NCBI GenBank assembly: GCA_029202845.1
Contig: CP119315.1
Location: 1,371,501-1,435,500 of the forward strand
Reading direction: 5' to 3'
Source of the DNA: Candidatus Sphingomonas colombiensis
GTDB lineage: Bacteria; Pseudomonadota; Alphaproteobacteria; Sphingomonadales; Sphingomonadaceae
Length of the DNA stretch: 64,000 nucleotides
The position numbers and the translations under genes were made by a program. The notes under the pieces were generated by a model, which did no database searches, was not told the origin of the DNA, and saw only the letters and a list, made by a program, of their open reading frames with translations. Of the stretch, positions 16,608 through 24,565 are shown in pieces. Each line of letters opens with the position of its first letter. Within the stretch, counting starts at the first letter, position 1.

Positions 16608-17243
16608 ATGCCCGTGCCAGCAAACCCGAAAATCTACCACATCGTGCACGTGGATAAGCTCGCCTCGATAACGGCAGACAGCTTCTTGTATTCCGACGCG
16701 TTGATGCACCAGCGGCCTGCGATTGGCACCGTCATAGGCATGAATCACATCAAGCATCGGCGTCTACAAAAACGGCTTAACAGCCACCCGAATCTTTGTG
16801 TTGGCGAGTGCGTGCCATTCTATTTTTGCCCGCGCTCCGTGATGCTGAATATCATATCAAGAGGCAGTTCCGATCTTGATTATCGCGAGGGCCAAGGCCC
16901 TATCGTTCACCTCGTCGCCGATCTTCGGCGAACCGTTGATTGGGCGCATCAAAACGATCTTCGGTGGGCATTCACGCTCTCCAGCGCGGCGTCATATCAC
17001 TTCGAGGATCGCCGCGACCTCGACAGCTTGCATGAGATTGATTGGACGGCGGTGAATGCCCATTATTGGTCGAGCGTGCGCGATCAAAAGCAGGCTGAGT
17101 TCCTGCTCGAACGAAACTTCCCTTGGGAATTGATCGAGGAGATCGTGGTGCTCAATCAGGGCACCGGTCAGCGAGCCACGCAGGCAATCGCCGGAGCAGC
17201 GCATAGACCGAGTGTGCAAATCCGTCCGGCATGGTATTACTGA
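16608..17243 (+). CDS. darT: DarT toxin, ssDNA-thymidine ADP-ribosyltransferase (DUF4433)
   Basis: 211 residues from the ATG at 16608, preceded by GGGGAAGGA. Family hallmarks are an N-terminal IYHIVHVDKLASI segment, the VPFYFCPRSVML strand (69-80) and the catalytic glutamate Glu164 in QAEFLLERNF. Characterised DarT enzymes use NAD+ to attach ADP-ribose to thymidine in single-stranded DNA, blocking replication; DarTG systems abort phage infection. The gene lies 88 bp after the integrase and 14 bp before darG, the usual toxin-then-antitoxin order. Phage specificity cannot be read from sequence. Confidence 0.92.
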   Translation: MPVPANPKIYHIVHVDKLASITADSFLYSDALMHQRPAIGTVIGMNHIKHRRLQKRLNSHPNLCVGECVPFYFCPRSVMLNIISRGSSDLDYREGQGPIVHLVADLRRTVDWAHQNDLRWAFTLSSAASYHFEDRRDLDSLHEIDWTAVNAHYWSSVRDQKQAEFLLERNFPWELIEEIVVLNQGTGQRATQAIAGAAHRPSVQIRPAWYY

Positions 17244-17257
17244 GCCACAGAGGAACC

Positions 17258-18298
17258 ATGGCGCATATCAAAATCACAGCAGGAGACATCCTGAAGGCGA
17301 ATGCGGAGGCAATCGTCAACACGGTGAACTGCGTTGGCATCATGGGACGCGGCATCGCCCTTCAATTTAAGAAGGCGTTCCCCGCTAATTTCCGGGCCTA
17401 TGCACTGGCGTGCGAAGCGGGTGCCGTTCAGCCCGGCAAGATGTTTGTGCATGACACGGGTGTCTTCACCAACCCGCGCTACATCATCAACTTCCCGACC
17501 AAGCGTCATTGGAAGGGGAAGAGCCGGATTGAAGATATCGAAAGCGGCTTGGTTGCGTTGGCCAATGAGGTGCGTGAGCGCGGCATCAAGTCGATTGCGA
17601 TCCCGCCGCTTGGTGCAGGGCTTGGGGGCCTTGATTGGAACAACGTTCGCCCTCGCATCGAGGCTGCCCTCTGCGATCTTCCCGGCGTCGATGTTCTTAT
17701 CTACGAACCGAAAGGTGCGCCCGAGGTCGTCAAATCAAGCGACGTCCCTAAAATGACAGCGGGACGCGCGGCGCTGGTGACACTTATGCATCGCTATCTT
17801 CAGGGATTGATGGACCCCTTGGTCACACTGATCGAGGTGCAGAAGTTAATGTATTTCATGCAAGAGGCAGGGCAGCCTCTGAAGCTGAACTATATCAAGC
17901 ATCATTATGGGCCTTACGCCACCAACCTGTCTCACGTCCTGAACAAGATCGAGGGCCACTTCGTTTCTGGGTATCGAGACGGAGGTGATCAGCCGGATAA
18001 GGAACTCAATATCGTGCCCGGTGCCATTGAGGAGGCCGAGGCAGCACTGAGCAACGAGCCGGAAACGCATGAGAACTTCAATCGGGTTGCTGATCTCGTT
18101 GATGGCTTTGAGACGCCTTTTGGTCTCGAACTGTTGGCGACCGTGCATTGGGTAGCGACGCGTGAGAACGCGAATACGCCTGAGAAGGCGCTCGCGCATG
18201 TGCATAGATGGAACGACCGCAAGAAGGTGTTCAGCGAGCGGCAGGTTGGCATCGCTTTCGAGACCCTGCGAGCGAAAAGCTGGCTGGCTGCCGCGTAA
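17258..18298 (+). CDS. darG: DarG antitoxin, macrodomain ADP-ribosylglycohydrolase
   Basis: 346 residues from the ATG at 17258 with AGAGGA just upstream. The macrodomain (about 1-155) shows the ADP-ribose site NTVNCVG (21-27) and GRGIALQF (30-37), a FPTKRHWK segment with Lys82 at the position of the catalytic lysine known in DarG, and PPLGAGLGGLDW (116-127). The C-terminal half (about 175-346) corresponds to the DarT-binding domain of full-length DarG proteins. It removes ADP-ribose from DNA and also restrains DarT directly. The stop is 5 bp before the right inverted-repeat arm. Confidence 0.93.
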   Translation: MAHIKITAGDILKANAEAIVNTVNCVGIMGRGIALQFKKAFPANFRAYALACEAGAVQPGKMFVHDTGVFTNPRYIINFPTKRHWKGKSRIEDIESGLVALANEVRERGIKSIAIPPLGAGLGGLDWNNVRPRIEAALCDLPGVDVLIYEPKGAPEVVKSSDVPKMTAGRAALVTLMHRYLQGLMDPLVTLIEVQKLMYFMQEAGQPLKLNYIKHHYGPYATNLSHVLNKIEGHFVSGYRDGGDQPDKELNIVPGAIEEAEAALSNEPETHENFNRVADLVDGFETPFGLELLATVHWVATRENANTPEKALAHVHRWNDRKKVFSERQVGIAFETLRAKSWLAAA

Positions 18299-18303
18299 GC
18301 TGG

Positions 18304-18461
18304 GGCAGCCCCACCATTTCCTCTGACATTCCCGTAACTTGAGGACGATCCGGCGCGCGGATTGTGTGGCAACTCTGTGTAGCAGACGCGCTTCGAGGAC
18401 CGTCTGGGCGACGATTCTCTAACGTTTTCAACGATTTCAGAAGTGATGGTGCCCAGAAGAG
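18304..18461 (-). repeat. Right 158-bp inverted-repeat arm
   Basis: Exact reverse complement of 14955-15112 (15112 pairs with 18304 and 14955 with 18461). It includes an inverted copy of the last 15 bases of tRNA-Leu and one pair of TGCYACACA motifs (18363-18384). Identity ends outward at 18462, where the integrase remnant begins, and inward 5 bp after the darG stop. Confidence 0.95.
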
Positions 18462-19058
18462 TGGCCGGTCGTCGGTAAATCACCATTCCGGCTGGCGCTG
18501 AATACCAACTCGCTGGAACAGGCCCAACGGATGCGGGGGCACGCGGAACAGCGTTATTGGGCGGCTGTCGATGCGGCACGGGCGAAGCTGGGGGAGACAG
18601 TCCCCCGGCAACTCGCCGAAGTCGAGGCGGTAGCCATCGTTTCCCGTTGGTTTGTCCATCGGAACGAGGAACTGGACCACGGTCATCTTCACCAACCGAC
18701 GCAGCCCGACGGCTGGGCCGATGCCGTGGCGGGGAACAAATATAGCGTAGCGGACGCCACGCGCCAGCTGGGGATGAACGACATTCACGCTTTCGCGCCG
18801 CTGGCCGCGCGCATCTTGGCGGGAGAAGGGCTAAACGCCGATCCAAACGGCGCCGGCTACCGAACGCTCCTCCAACTGCTCGTGCGGGCCAACAAGGAAC
18901 TCGCCTCAATCGACCTCGCACGGCCGAAGGGCGACTTCGGATATCGCCCCGCCGACGCGGTCATGCTTGCCGCGCTCGACACCCCCGCGACGCGCTCCCA
19001 CACGAGCGCCGATCTGATCCGCGATTACCAAACCGCGAAGGAGCAAAAGCGCTGGTAG
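18462..19058 (+). pseudogene. N-terminal remnant of a second phage-type integrase
   Basis: The open frame (an ATG at 18531, but the frame continues back to the repeat arm) starts inside GKSPFRLALNTNSLEQAQRM and GHAEQRYWAAVDAARAKLGE, a pattern like the arm/N-terminal region of sphingomonad tyrosine integrases. It ends in ADLIRDYQTAKEQKRW where a core-binding domain would begin. The 5' end is cut by the DarTG cassette and the 3' part is lost at the IS3-like remnant. No catalytic domain remains. Family assignment is by pattern only. Confidence 0.55.
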
Positions 19059-19722
19059 ATTGGAGCCTTTATGAACAAAACGACGAACAAATTTGCGCCC
19101 GAGGTCCGCGAGCGTGCGGCGCGGATGGTGCTGGAGCGCGAGGTCCGCGAGTTGGGGCAGACGAACGAGATCCTGCGCAAGGCATCGGCATATTTTGCCC
19201 AGGCGGAGCTCGACCGCCCGTTCCGGCGATGCTCGCTTTCATTGACGATCACCGCGATGCCTATGGGGTCGAGCCGATCTGCCGCGTTCTGCCGATCGCC
19301 CCATCCACCTACCGCGAGCGCGTTACGCAGCGGCAGGATCCGACACGCCTGTCGGCGCGGGCGCAGCAGGATATGGCGCTCAAGCGCGAGATCGCGCGCG
19401 TGTTCGCCGAAAACTTCGCGGCCTACGGCGTGCGCAAAGTCTGGCGGCAGATGAGCCTGGCGCGTGCGATCCGGGGCAAGCCAGTGCGCACGACCATCAG
19501 CGACAAGGCGGCGGCGTGCCCGCTCGATCACGTCAACCGCAGGCTTTACGCGCCAGCGCCGAACATGTTGTGGGTATCGGACTTCACCTATGTCGCGACC
19601 TGGGCAGGCTTCGTCTACGTCGCCTTCGTCATCGACACCTACGCTAGGCGGATCGTCAGTTGGCGAGCCAGCAGGACGGCGCATACCAGCTTCGTCCTCG
19701 ATGCCTTCGAGCAGGCGCGGCC
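19059..19722 (+). mobile_element. Deletion derivative of an IS3-family insertion sequence
   Basis: Recognisable orfA and orfB pieces in the usual overlapping arrangement, but each has internal sequence missing and the 3' end is gone, so terminal inverted repeats cannot be paired. It lies between two fragments that resemble the same integrase region (RYWAAVDAA near 18546 and RYWAAADAA near 19733). Non-functional. Confidence 0.7.
19071..19223 (+). pseudogene. IS3-family OrfA remnant
   Basis: The start NKTTNKFAPEVRERAARMVLE and the end ELGQTNEILRKASAYFAQAELDR of a typical IS3 OrfA are fused directly: the helix-turn-helix middle (about 45-55 codons in intact family members) is missing. The join stays in frame. 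After ELDRPF the frame runs into sequence overlapping orfB, where intact elements use a -1 frameshift. Confidence 0.75.
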
Positions 19723-19795
19723 AGACCGAGCCGCGCTATTGGGCAGCTGCGGATGCCGCGCATCAGAAGCCTGGCGAACCAGTTCCTCGGCATAA
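19229..19795 (+). pseudogene. IS3-family OrfB transposase remnant
   Basis: The N-terminal part FIDDHRDAYGVEPICRVLPIAPSTY is intact and the start of the DDE domain is visible (NMLWVSDFTYVATW... VAFVIDTYARRIVSW, first Asp in SDF). About 20 residues are missing at KVWRQMS/LARAIRGK, and homology stops after FVLDAFEQA, so the second Asp and the Glu of the DDE triad are absent. The last 24 codons are unrelated sequence. Confidence 0.8.
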
Positions 19796-19859
19796 GATGT
19801 GGCCATCGCCATCATCCCTTCAGCGGCATAACGAACCAGACCCCGCGCCTCCCCAACCT

Positions 19860-21116
19860 CTATTTCGACGGCGGCTGAAGCTCGAGCCAGTCTGTCGGCG
19901 GCAAGCCATAAAGCATGTCGAAAAACTCGAGTTGCAGCCGCCCTGCTTTGGATTGATTGCTATTCCACAGCATCACGATGCCGCTCTTCTCGGCGGGATC
20001 GAACAGGATGAGCGAGCCATAACCGTCCACCGATCCACGATGCCCGACCAAAGCGTGGCCGGCATAGACATAACTCCGCCAGCCCAGGCCGTAAGCGGCG
20101 TTGGTCAGCGCGCGGTCCATCGGCCCGCGGCGTCCGCGCGGCGGTGTCGTCACCCGTGGGTGGTGCATCGTCTCGATTACCGCCGGTGACAGCACCTCGG
20201 GCGCATCGCCCATCTGCGCGCGCATCCATAGGATCAGGTCTCGGATCGACGAGTTGACACCGCCAGCCGCCGGCACCCGATAATAACTGTCGTTCACGAT
20301 CGCGGGCGCCTTATTGTGATGGTGCGGCCGCGCCCAGCTCGCCGCGCCTTCCAATCCTGCACGGCCGATGCTGGCATTGGTCATGCCGAGCGGCTCGAAC
20401 AGGCGGGCGCGGGCGACGCTGGCATAATCCTGCCCCGTTACCCGCTCGACAATCTCGCTCGCCGTATCGAAGGCGACGTTCTGATAGGAATAACAGGTCG
20501 CCGGCGCGCAATAGGGCGGCAATGTGCCAAGTCCGGCGCGAAGCAGCTTGGGGTCAGCGCCCGCCTCGAGCCGGTCGTCCCAGGCGTTGTGGACGAGGCC
20601 CAGACGATGAGACAGAACGTCTGCAACCGTAACATGACTGGCGTCGCCGGGAAGCGTCAGTGTCGTGCCCATCTTCGCCAGAGGTGCGTCAAGCGACAGC
20701 TTCCCCTCCTCAGCAAGACCGGAGACGAGGGCGGCGGCCACGGCCTTGGATAGCGACGCCCAGCGGAACACCGTGTCAGGCGTCACCGGCCTGCCCGAGC
20801 CCGCAAGCGTTTCGCCATAGCCACGGAGAAAGCGGACCCGCCCGCCCTCGATCGCTCCGACGGCAAGCCCCACCATATCGGGATCCTGCATGAGGCCGCG
20901 AATCCGCTCGTCCAGACGCTGATAGTCAACCTTCGATGGCGAACTATCCGAAACGGGTTCGGACCATTCCCGGCCCGCGACGACATGCGCTTTTGCCGCG
21001 GATGGCCCAGGCTTCGGGCTCGAGAAGCCCCACGTCACCACCACCGCCACGATGAAAATCAGCCCCAGAACCGTGGCGAGTGTTCGCGCTCGCCTCATCT
21101 TGCTCAATCCGGTCAT
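19860..21116 (-). CDS. Membrane-anchored serine hydrolase (beta-lactamase/class C-like fold)
   Basis: 418 residues from the ATG at 21116; ATGs at 21158 and 21098 are alternatives, and all keep the N-terminal hydrophobic anchor (LATVLGLIFIVAVVV). The catalytic motifs of the beta-lactamase/esterase superfamily are all present: SLSK (Ser121, Lys124), YQN (Tyr211, Asn213) and HRG (359-361). Likely periplasmic, acting on peptidoglycan fragments, peptides or esters; true beta-lactamase activity should not be assumed. It adjoins the IS/integrase debris, whose last bases lie 64 bp from its stop. Confidence 0.87.
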   Translation of the reverse strand: MTGLSKMRRARTLATVLGLIFIVAVVVTWGFSSPKPGPSAAKAHVVAGREWSEPVSDSSPSKVDYQRLDERIRGLMQDPDMVGLAVGAIEGGRVRFLRGYGETLAGSGRPVTPDTVFRWASLSKAVAAALVSGLAEEGKLSLDAPLAKMGTTLTLPGDASHVTVADVLSHRLGLVHNAWDDRLEAGADPKLLRAGLGTLPPYCAPATCYSYQNVAFDTASEIVERVTGQDYASVARARLFEPLGMTNASIGRAGLEGAASWARPHHHNKAPAIVNDSYYRVPAAGGVNSSIRDLILWMRAQMGDAPEVLSPAVIETMHHPRVTTPPRGRRGPMDRALTNAAYGLGWRSYVYAGHALVGHRGSVDGYGSLILFDPAEKSGIVMLWNSNQSKAGRLQLEFFDMLYGLPPTDWLELQPPSK

Positions 21117-21420
21117 TCGCGTCCCATTTAACCCGGCATTGCTCCACCGATAGCGCATGCGGCCTTCGTCTGCCGCCGCCAGCCTCCCCCATCAAACGGA
21201 AAATTCTACCTTCTGAACGACTTTCGGGGAAGCGCCGGAAATCATGCCGGGAAAACCAGCGGCCGCGCTTTGCCTTTACCCGCGAGCGCAATCGCGCGGT
21301 TCCAGCGATGCGGATCGCAGACGGCCGGGCGTCGATCGCGCGCGATCCGCACGCGCCCTAAACCTCTCCCCCGACGCAATCCGCTTGCCCCGAAGTCCCA
21401 GCATTGCCATCGGCTGGGTA
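21117..21420. other. Divergent intergenic region
   Basis: About 300 bp between the divergent hydrolase and HerA-like ATPase genes. Both promoters must lie here, but no convincing -35/-10 pair, operator or RNA gene was recognised. Open frames in it are extensions of the ATPase frame without start support. Confidence 0.5.
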
Positions 21421-22923
21421 ATGACTGCCAAGATCGACATGGGATACGACGGGTCGGGCCGCTCGGTCGAGCTTGACCTCGAGGAGCTGCTTGCCACGCG
21501 TCTGCTCGTTCAGGGCAATTCCGGCTCGGGCAAGTCGCACCTGTTGCGTCGTTTGCTCGAAGGTAGCGCGGGGCTCGTCCAGCAGGTCGTCATCGATCCC
21601 GAGGGCGATTTCGTCTCGCTCGCCGATGCCTTCAGCCACATCGCGGTGGATGCGGCGCAATATAGCCTGATCGAGATGGAGCGGCTCGCCATCCGAGCAC
21701 GCGAACACCGCGCCTCGGTCGTGCTCAATCTCGACGGGCTGGAGGTGGACGATCAATTGCGCTGCGCGGCGAGCTTCCTCGCGGCGCTGTTCGATGCACC
21801 ACGCGAACAATGGTATCCGATCCTGGTGGTGGTCGATGAAGCGCAGCTCTTCGCGCCTGCTGCCGCCGGCGAAGTTGGCGAGGAAGCGCGCCGCGCGTCG
21901 CTGGCGGCGATGACCAATTTGATGTGTCGCGGCCGCAAGCGCGGGTTGGCCGGGGTGATCGCCACGCAGCGACTAGCGAAGCTCGCCAAGAACGTCGCGG
22001 CCGAAGCGTCGAACTTCCTGATGGGGCGCACCTTTCTCGATATCGATATGGCGCGCGCCGCCGATTTGCTCGGCATGGAGCGCCGGCAGGCCGATCAGAT
22101 CCGCGATCTGGCGCGGGGCGAATTTCTCGCGCTCGGCCCCGCAATCTCGCGCCGCCCGGTCAGCGTACGCATCGGCAGCGTCACCACCTCGGCGCGGAAC
22201 GTGAGCCCCAAGCTGATGCCGCTGCCAGCGGCAGACGTCGACGGGCTGCGCGACCGGCTGTTCACCGACGATGCGGAGGAAATGCTCCCGCTGCCGCTTC
22301 CCGCCCCCCCGCCCCCGTCGATTTCGGAGCTGATGCAAAATACGCTCGCCCCGTTGGCCCCGGTGCCCGACGTACCGGAACTCGACGAGGCCGAGCAGGA
22401 AGCGGTCCGCACCGAGGTTATGGCCGAAATGGCACGGGAAGGCGTGCGCGTGCCCCTGCCGCAGCTATATCAGGACTATCAGGTCCGTTGCCGGATGCGC
22501 GGCGTCACCGCGAACGAGCCGCTCGACCAGTTTCGCCGGCATTTCGCGGTGGCGCGCGCGGGTTTGAACCCGGACGAGGATTGGACCGACGTTCTGACGC
22601 TTGGGGAATCTCTGCCCGAGGAAATGCTCGCGCCGTTCCTCGGCCTCGCGCGCGCGGCACGGGCTGAGGAGGATTGCCCCGACAATGCGACGCTGGCGAT
22701 CCTCTACGATACCGCATCGCCAAGCCGGGCACGGCGGATGCTCGAATATATCGAGGAAAAGGGATTGATCGTGGTGCGCGTCGATCTGATCGGGAAGCGA
22801 TCGATCAGCTTCCCGCATTTCGGCTGGACCACGCGCCCCGCCGTCCCCGAGCCCCCGCGCCCGCACATCTCACGCCGCACCACGCCGGCGGCGCGCAGCG
22901 GCGCGCGTGAACGGCTGCGCTAA
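21421..22923 (+). CDS. HerA/DUF87-type P-loop ATPase
   Basis: 500 residues from the ATG at 21421. Walker A GNSGSGKS is at 32-39, IDPEGD (57-62) is the conserved strand of HerA/DUF87 proteins, and Walker B ILVVVDEAQ has Asp138-Glu139. A VIATQR sensor segment and an arginine-rich stretch follow. The C-terminal ~200 residues hold a proline-rich linker and a helical region of unknown function, ending in a basic tail. Related ATPases pump or translocate DNA, often with a nuclease (NurA) partner, but no nuclease gene is adjacent. It appears to be a stand-alone gene. Confidence 0.8.
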   Translation: MTAKIDMGYDGSGRSVELDLEELLATRLLVQGNSGSGKSHLLRRLLEGSAGLVQQVVIDPEGDFVSLADAFSHIAVDAAQYSLIEMERLAIRAREHRASVVLNLDGLEVDDQLRCAASFLAALFDAPREQWYPILVVVDEAQLFAPAAAGEVGEEARRASLAAMTNLMCRGRKRGLAGVIATQRLAKLAKNVAAEASNFLMGRTFLDIDMARAADLLGMERRQADQIRDLARGEFLALGPAISRRPVSVRIGSVTTSARNVSPKLMPLPAADVDGLRDRLFTDDAEEMLPLPLPAPPPPSISELMQNTLAPLAPVPDVPELDEAEQEAVRTEVMAEMAREGVRVPLPQLYQDYQVRCRMRGVTANEPLDQFRRHFAVARAGLNPDEDWTDVLTLGESLPEEMLAPFLGLARAARAEEDCPDNATLAILYDTASPSRARRMLEYIEEKGLIVVRVDLIGKRSISFPHFGWTTRPAVPEPPRPHISRRTTPAARSGARERLR

Positions 22924-23020
22924 CACCCTGCCCTCACCGCAATCCGATCAACCGGATTGCGGCAGCAGCAACAAAACATCATAGCTGTCACCATCTTAGG
23001 GGAACCGGGGAAAGACCGAT

Positions 23021-24433
23021 ATGAAGTCACTGGCGTTGACCACAGGCGCGTTGCTGCTCGCGCAGACCGCGATGGCACAGGCGCAGACGCCCGCGCTCCA
23101 GCCCGATCAGCAGGCGTTTCGCGCGATCTATCAGGAGCTGGTGGAAACCGACACGAGCATCACCAGCGGCAGTTGCACCGATCTCGCTGCGAAGATCGGC
23201 GCACGTTTCAAGGCGGCGGGCTTCAACGACAGCCAGATCACCTATTTCTCGGTGCCGGAGCATCCGAAGGATGGTGGCGTCGTCATCGTCTATCCAGGCA
23301 CGTCGCAAGCGGTGAAGCCGATGCTGCTGCTCGGCCATATCGATGTCGTCACCGCGAAGCGTGAGGACTGGACCCGCGATCCCTATAAGATGATCGAGGA
23401 AAACGGCTTTTTCTACGGCCGTGGCACCGCCGACATGAAGGCGATGGACGCGATCTGGATCGATACGCTGCTGCGCTTCAAGGCAAGCGGTTACAAGCCG
23501 AAGCGGACGGTGAAACTCGCGCTCACCTGCGGCGAGGAAACGACCGGCGCGTTCGACGGCGCCGAGTGGCTCGCCAAGAATAAGCCGGACCTGATTGCCG
23601 CCGAATTCGCGCTCAACGAGGGCGGCGGCGGCCGCGCCGGGCCGGATGGCAAACCAATCGTGATGACGCTCCACGTCGGCGAGAAGATCGTCCAGAATTA
23701 CCGGATCGAGGCGACCAATCCCGGCGGCCACAGCTCGATCCCGGTCCGCGACAATGCCATCTACGAACTGGCTGATGCGCTGGTGAAGGTGCGCGAGCAT
23801 GAGTTCCCGACCCAGCTCAACGACACGACCCGCGCCTATTTCGCGAAGTCCGGCGCGTCGCGGAAGGATGAGGTCGGCGCGGCGATGGTCGCGATCGCGA
23901 AGAATCCGGGGGACACGGCGGCAGTGGCGATCCTCAACAAGGATCGTTCCTATCATTCGATGCTGCGCACCACCTGCGTCGCGACGCTGCTCGACGGCGG
24001 CCATGCCAATAACGCGCTGCCGCAACGCGCCGGCGCCAATATCAATTGCCGCATCTTCCCCGGCAATGATGTCGAGGCGATCCGCGCCGATCTGGAAAAG
24101 GCGATCGGCGATCCGCGGATGAAGGTGACGCTGGTGCCGCCGATCCGCCCGGCCGCCGTGCCGCCGAAGCTCGATCCGAAGATCGTCGGGCCGGCGGAGA
24201 AACTGGTGGCCAAATATTATCCGGGCGTCCCGCTAGTGCCGGTGATGTCGACCGGCGGCACCGACGGCATCTATCTGGAGACGATCGGCATCCCGTCTTA
24301 CGGGCCGCCGGGCCTCTACAACGATGCCGAAAGCGGCGCGCACGGCCTGAATGAGCGGATGCGGGTCGATGCGGTCTACAAGGGACGCGATTTCTTGTTC
24401 GATCTCGTCAAGGCATATGCCAGCGGCAGCTAA
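23021..24433 (+). CDS. Exported M20-family zinc peptidase
   Basis: 470 residues with a signal peptide (cleavage probably after AMAQA near 21). The M20 metal site is visible as GHIDVV (His106, catalytic Asp108), Asp138 in GRGTADMK, the Glu172-Glu173 pair in CGEET, and HGLNERM near the C-terminus. The lid/dimerisation domain spans about 225-345 (NPGGHSSIPV). Probable periplasmic dipeptidase or carboxypeptidase. Followed by another exported peptidase-like gene, suggesting a peptide-scavenging pair. Confidence 0.9.
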   Translation: MKSLALTTGALLLAQTAMAQAQTPALQPDQQAFRAIYQELVETDTSITSGSCTDLAAKIGARFKAAGFNDSQITYFSVPEHPKDGGVVIVYPGTSQAVKPMLLLGHIDVVTAKREDWTRDPYKMIEENGFFYGRGTADMKAMDAIWIDTLLRFKASGYKPKRTVKLALTCGEETTGAFDGAEWLAKNKPDLIAAEFALNEGGGGRAGPDGKPIVMTLHVGEKIVQNYRIEATNPGGHSSIPVRDNAIYELADALVKVREHEFPTQLNDTTRAYFAKSGASRKDEVGAAMVAIAKNPGDTAAVAILNKDRSYHSMLRTTCVATLLDGGHANNALPQRAGANINCRIFPGNDVEAIRADLEKAIGDPRMKVTLVPPIRPAAVPPKLDPKIVGPAEKLVAKYYPGVPLVPVMSTGGTDGIYLETIGIPSYGPPGLYNDAESGAHGLNERMRVDAVYKGRDFLFDLVKAYASGS

Positions 24434-24454
24434 GATGCCGCTTTTCTGAGCGAT

Positions 24455-24491
24455 TGCCGGATCATGGTCCTGTTCGGGCCATAGTCCGGCA
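24455..24491 (+). terminator. Hairpin after the M20 peptidase gene
   Basis: TGCCGGA at 24455-24461 pairs with TCCGGCA at 24485-24491, with an inner ATGGTCC/GGGCCAT stem, 22 bp after the peptidase stop. There is no T-run, so it is a candidate terminator or processing hairpin only. Confidence 0.4.
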
Positions 24492-24565
24492 GCGGCGGGG
24501 AGCATTGCGCTGCCCCGCCGATCGCGTTTACCCCTGGATCATCAAACTTTCCGGGGGATTTTTCA

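Larger units (their letters stand above)
14955..18461. mobile_element. tRNA-linked integrase-DarTG cassette bounded by 158-bp inverted repeats
   Basis: About 3.5 kb holding only three genes: a tyrosine integrase, darT and darG. The ends are identical 158-bp sequences in opposite orientation, each including the last 15 bases of the tRNA-Leu gene. Base composition of the integrase and dar genes is visibly less G/C-rich than the flanks (judged by eye, not counted), in line with acquisition. No direct-repeat attR was found. The arrangement would allow the internal 3.2 kb to invert, leaving tRNA and flanks unchanged. Confidence 0.75.

Noticed and set aside
19860..21116. Beta-lactamase resistance gene associated with the mobile region
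   Set aside because: The motifs are those of the broad serine hydrolase/esterase family with a membrane anchor; base composition looks like the chromosome and it lies outside the repeats, so neither resistance nor mobility is supported.
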